Shown one piece after another: positions 59,136 through 64,000 of a stretch of 64,000 nucleotides of DNA. Origin of the DNA: Odiellus spinosus. Lineage: Eukaryota; Arthropoda; Arachnida; Opiliones; Phalangiidae. The first letter of the stretch is position 1. Each line of letters opens with the position of its first letter. Both the position numbers and the translations under genes were made by a program. Location of the stretch: NCBI GenBank assembly GCA_963920705.1, contig OY987229.1, positions 21,891,728 to 21,955,727 on the forward strand, in the 5' to 3' direction. The notes below the pieces were generated by a model, which did not search any database, was not told the DNA's origin, and worked only from the letters and a program-made list of their open reading frames with translations.

Positions 59136-60858
59136 TGCTCAAATATTTTCGAGTTTCCCAGTAAGCAAGTTCTGTAACTAAAATTTTCAAAGAAAAGAGA
59201 CGTTAAATGATTCTTACGTGTTAAATAAAAACGTTACTGTTCCGTGCTTTGCTAGAAGGAAACTGTTGAGGTTTAGCTCCGGGTTAGCTCAATTTAAATA
59301 GCGAATAAAGTATACCTATACTTTTAAAACAAGTTCGGAAAGCCAAAATATTACTCTCCCAATACAAAATATATTCCTTCCAAACGTAACCTAACCACAA
59401 CTACAACTTAAACTAAAACAAACAATATTTTTTTATCAAAAATAAATATTTACTATTTATGATTGCGCTTCTTCGTCGTTATATTGACAAAACAATCCAC
59501 AAATGTGTAGATTCTCAAAATGTTTTAAAGCATTCGAGATATCATACTATCCTGTGGATAATTCCTGATTATGGATAAAGATTACAATTAAGAAGATTAT
59601 CTCTTATTATCTCTCTGACAAATACGCTAACACATTTGCTCCGACGCGAACAACACACAAACAGACATATCAAATGCAGAACCTCTCCGTGAAAATAGTT
59701 ACCAACAAGTTTCCCGTGAAGTCATCGAAATGGATGTAGTTGTATGTAACAAATACTGGGAAAATTAATTGCGCAAGACAATGCAACAATATCCAACCGT
59801 CACAAGTGTTTCGCGAAAACATATGGATTAAAAATCCCAGACGGACATGGTTATTTTAAATAAAACATATATATCACGTCAAAATGTTTAAGTGATGCTG
59901 TCACCATTTGTTTTTCCAATGCCTACGGATTATATTTATATTTCTCCTTGGTTCACACGATTCACCCAGGTTCACCCATAGCCAAGGCTTAGCGTCGTAT
60001 TTAAAAATTTTGTTCGTTAATAGGGTTATTTTAAGATTTATCAGCAAATATTTCTCCCCGTCTCGTTATTTAAAAAGCGGTAATTTGAACTGAACTGACT
60101 TGTTTCCCGAACCGAGACGAACTGATTTGTGATAACCAGTTATAGGCTTTAACTTTTCGCGCCAAAATGCGAAAAATGAAACCAAATGTAATAAGAAATA
60201 ACGAATTTTTATTAAACATATTCAATGATTTGAAATCGAAAGCCTAATCCCTAGTTTTCCAAGTTTTCCTTAAAAATACATTTCATTTTTAATTCCCGTA
60301 TTCCAAAAAAAACTCTAAGCTCAATTTCGGGATAAACGTCATTTTGAAGAAGAAATAATTTATAATTTGATATATATTTATATATTATGTATAGTTTACT
60401 TCATGGAGGGAAAAAGTTGGTCGATTGAGTGCTTTGAGATTTTAAGTTAGATGCGAAATATTAACACGAGATTAACAATATGAAAATTACTTCATTTGCA
60501 TGTTTAAAAATTCATTTATCTTTGGAAATATAAGGCAAAAATTAAGGAATATCATGTCCATTGCGCAAATAATTCGTAATATATACAAGTTTCTATTGAC
60601 ACTGAAATTTATATTCAAAATAAATACAGACTCTGCCTAGGAATTCATAAATAAATACCAATTCCTACTTTGTCCTCTGTAGTTAATATTAAAACCAGAA
60701 TAGATCATGGATCAAGTATATTGCAAATGGACCCAAGGCGCCGGCGCCTATTTCAGGGTCTACCGTCCCTACTTCTACCAACGCCTCATATATTTTAAAA
60801 ATCCAAATGGCGCAGTTTAGTTCGCCAATTTTCCACTGTAGAGGCGCGATTAACCAAA
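59136..60858. other. intergenic DNA
   Basis: AT-rich; no coding region, RNA gene or array recognised. A small GC-rich palindrome GGCGCCGGCGCC lies near 60738. Confidence 0.5.
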
Positions 60859-60956
60859 GATTTTGTAGACGCGTCTCTCTCGTTACCGTGGCAACTCAAC
60901 GTAGTAACACCTACGTCGGGTTGCCACGGTAACGGGAGAGACGCGTCCGCAAAATC
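60859..60956. repeat. 98-bp near-perfect hairpin
   Basis: Arms GATTTTGTAGACGCGTCTCT...CGTTACCGTGGCAAC and its complement enclose a short centre (TCAACGTAGTAACACCTACGTCGG). GC-rich against the background; likely a foldback element. Confidence 0.8.
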
Positions 60957-61025
60957 GTTGAATCATACCGCCACCTATTGAGGAAAAAATTACAATCCTC
61001 AGCTGCTTCAGGAGCGTGCACTGGC

Positions 61026-61263
61026 CAGGGACGGAAATAAGAAATTTTTCTTATTGGACAAATGTCCAGTAACCCCCCTTTAAAATTCAAAAGTTATCGG
61101 ACATTTAACAAAATTACCGGACAAGGCTACATTTCCTATATTGAAAAGTACTTTTTTTATCGGACATTTGTCCAGTGACCCCCTCTTAAAAATAAAAAGT
61201 TATCGGACATTTGGAAAATTTATCGGACAAATGACCAGTGACTTGTGCTTATTTCCGTCCCTG
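61026..61263. mobile_element. family-6 CAGGG-ended MITE
   Basis: 238-bp element with inverted ends CAGGGACGGAAATAAG and complement, flanked by CACTGGC (61019-61025) and CAGTGGC (61264-61270), one mismatch in seven. Internal repeats of ATCGGACATTTG and GGACAAATGTCCAGT. CAGGG ends resemble hAT-type termini, an inference only. Confidence 0.72.
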
Positions 61264-61270
61264 CAGTGGC

Positions 61271-63475
61271 ACTGGCTTCTACATTCCGAGATTGTCGCGC
61301 CATCTACTGCAAACTAAATAATAGCCCCAGCAATATCCCATTGTGGTCAGAGTCTCGATATATATTTCTTAGATTTGATAATTCAATAAGAATTTTAAAA
61401 TTGGAAACTTTTAAATGATAAATATTAAGGATAGAATTACTTTTACCATATATTTAAATTTTTGGAAACATGTGGTTGAATAGAAGTTAAAATAGTGCGT
61501 TGTTTTTTGAAGATATGTGTAAATTTTCTATTTATAACTATTAATTATTAATTATTGATATTTTAATTATTATTATTATTATTATAATTAGTACGAAGGT
61601 CACTTAAGGTAAAGATATATATATAAGCACCAATAACATCAGTTTTAGTTTGAAAAAGAGGGTTGTGGAACCAACCCAATTAACGTTTTATAATATGAAC
61701 TAGATATTATCTATCGAATAATGAATATGTTTCTTTAAATCACGGATTTTGGGGGTTAATCTTTGTACAATAGTCAGGAAAAACGTATTTCCTAGAACTA
61801 TATGGCATTGATACTACATTAACTACTTTTAAATCACAATTATCAAGGGGGTTTTTATTATTTACCTTCGAGATTAGGCACGTTAGGATTGGTTTAATTT
61901 ATTATTTCCAAAAATGGGATTTAGAATCGCACGTTAATTCTCATTTAATTTTACAAAAGATCAAAAGGAGTTGGTATATATACATTGCGTATCAATGCGC
62001 CTCAGCTTCCCACATATTGCCAACTCCCATTGAATAAAAGTAAAGAAGCTGTTCACAAACTATGTTATTTATTATATCTACCTTTCATGGTTAAATTTGC
62101 GTATCATGTGACCTAAGCATTAATATTTCGTAGTGCAAGTGAAATTGCCAAATTGGTAAGCTAATCACGGCTGATACTATAATTTTAGCAATTTAATTGC
62201 GTGAGAATTGTGAATAATTGTGACCAAGGATGGGTTTAATTTCAAATTATAAAAATTTTGAAAAATTCCCTGATTATTCAGCAAGTCTGAACATGAAAAC
62301 TTAGGCAAATAATTGCAAATCAGGAGTGTTAGCAGTAAAGTCACTGCAACGTCATATTCCCACATCTGTGACGCAATATTGGCGTCATTTCTCCAGCCAA
62401 TAAGCAATCTTATTATATATAAATATATTATTACGTTAAAGGCCCTTGAAAAATCACCTTCTATGGGCCTTTGAATTGTACAACGCCGTCTGCAACTAAA
62501 TAAGGCAACTCAATTGGTCCAAAAATCTCAGATAGTTTGACTAAATATCAGCCGTGACATTTAATTTCTCTATAACAGCGTGAGACTAACATTTCGTGAT
62601 ACAGGTCACAAGTGACATTAGTGATTAAAACGCGAGGTAGTACGTGTAGATTTCATAATTTGTCGAAGCATTCAAGCAAGTATTACGTAAATGATATTGT
62701 GATATATCACTGAAAACCTGTCACTGAACAAGTTTTGCCATTGGTTTTACCACAACACTTCTCCAATATCAGCTGGGCTAATTACTATTTGAACCCAAGC
62801 TGACCTCGCAAGCACGAATAATTAACTTCGCATTCAAAGCACGATTTAAAATTAATCGTGATTTTTCGCGTGATTATAGGAAAAGCGCTAAGCCTAATTA
62901 TTTACGCAGTTTTTTCTCTAAAGTGTTCATTGTGTTACGCTAATAATTTGAACGACCAATCGGCGTCCATTATCGATTTATATTTCATAGTTTGTGAACA
63001 GCGTCAAATGACGTATGTACATATCACGCTTAAATATTTAAAAAATTATGATTATCACGGTTGAAAGAAAGGTCCTTATTCGTTTCTTATAATTCCTCGA
63101 TAAAGAGGTACGCGTCACAAGACTCGATGAAGAAAAATAGAAAAATTTTTCATCTCTGAAAGGCTGAGATTAGAGGAGTCACTTGGAATGTAGAGGCTAT
63201 TGCGAGATCGGTGGTAATGATTGCGGGATAAACAGCTCATTGTCACGAACTGTCCTCCGCGGTTGCTATCGTCGTTATCATCTTTAGGATGTCTCTCGGT
63301 AGTCTATTACCTGAATTTTCCGGGCTTCTACGAGTAAATTTAATATACCATAAGATTTCCCCCAAAAATATCCAGTTATACGTTTACACAAGACGTTGTT
63401 GCCTTCATGCATTTTTGATGGAATGAGCGTGACATGGACTAAATTTTTCGAAAAACATCATCAATAGCGAATAAT
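61271..63475. other. intergenic DNA
   Basis: AT-rich, with short ATT runs near 61568 and TATA runs near 61615. No gene recognised. Confidence 0.5.
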
Positions 63476-64000
63476 AAAATTCGTCTCAATTTTCGCGGGA
63501 TTATGGCCTCAATTCTCGCGGGGATTATAGCCTCGATTCTCGAGGGGATTATAACCTCAATTCTCGCAGGGATTATAACCTCAATTCTCTCGGGATTATA
63601 ACCTCAATTCTCCTCGAGGGGATTATAGCCTCAATTCTCCTCGAGGGGATTATAGCCTCAATTCTCCTCGAGGGGATTATAGCCTCAATTCTCCTCGTGG
63701 GGATTATAGCCTCAATTCTCCTCGTGGGGATTATAGCCTCAATTCTCTCGGGATTGTAACCTCAATTCTCTCGGGATTGTAACCTCAATTCTCTCGGGAT
63801 TGTAACCTCAATTCTCTCGGGATTGTAACCTCAATTCTCTCGGGATTGTAACCTCAATTCTCTCGGGATTATAACCTCAATTCTCTCGGGATTATAGCCT
63901 CAATTCTCGCGGGGATTATAACCTCAATTCTCTCGGGGATTATAACCTCAATTCTCTCGGGGATTATAACCTCAATTCTCTCGGGGATTATAACCTCAAT
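63476..64000. repeat. 22-27-bp minisatellite array at the right edge
   Basis: Units of GGGATTATAACCTCAATTCTCTC with variants carrying CTCGAGGG, CTCGTGGG or GGGATTGTAACC; blocks of like variants are adjacent. Continues past the window edge. Confidence 0.95.

Overview
The window looks like AT-rich nuclear DNA of an insect, possibly a beetle; the order is a guess. The basis is short GT-AG introns, many TATA-type and palindromic non-autonomous DNA transposons, long minisatellites, and the family profile of the genes. I rebuilt seven multi- or single-exon genes by hand from splice signals and frame continuity. In every case the exon lengths sum to a multiple of three and the predicted protein length fits the family.

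Layout. 1-3490 is a compound satellite block: a 17-bp unit, then a 15-bp unit that grows into a 24-bp unit, then a palindromic unit. 5800-6110 is a 20-bp array. 7213-13598 and 14185-18993 are two tandem secreted pancreatic-type lipase genes on the + strand, with matching promoters, ten matching exons, and several transposon insertions including one inside a coding exon. 21077-33282 (-) is a 17-exon USP4/11/15-type deubiquitinase. It is divergent from a single-exon THAP zinc-finger gene (33814-34563, +), which is convergent with an 18-exon TSR1 ribosome-biogenesis gene (34880-39782, -). 41265-44589 (-) is the Arp2/3 subunit ARPC1. It is divergent from POLR3D, the RNA polymerase III subunit RPC4 (46912-48857, +). 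48.9-54.3 kb is a gene-free, repeat-rich stretch. 55546-56684 (+) is a calumenin/CREC-type ER calcium-binding protein ending in HDEF. The rest (57-64 kb) is gene-free, with palindromic elements and two more minisatellites.

The genes are mostly unrelated housekeeping functions (deubiquitination, 40S biogenesis, actin nucleation, Pol III transcription, ER calcium binding) plus a digestive-type lipase pair; there is no operon-like unit. The striking content is the transposon landscape. I see at least seven families of short palindromic elements, several with clear target-site duplications. The largest family has seven copies of about 337 bp, most with 7-bp duplications. A TTAA-targeting family has inserted into exon 7 of the second lipase, where matching GT and AG sites at its ends would allow it to be removed in frame as a new intron.
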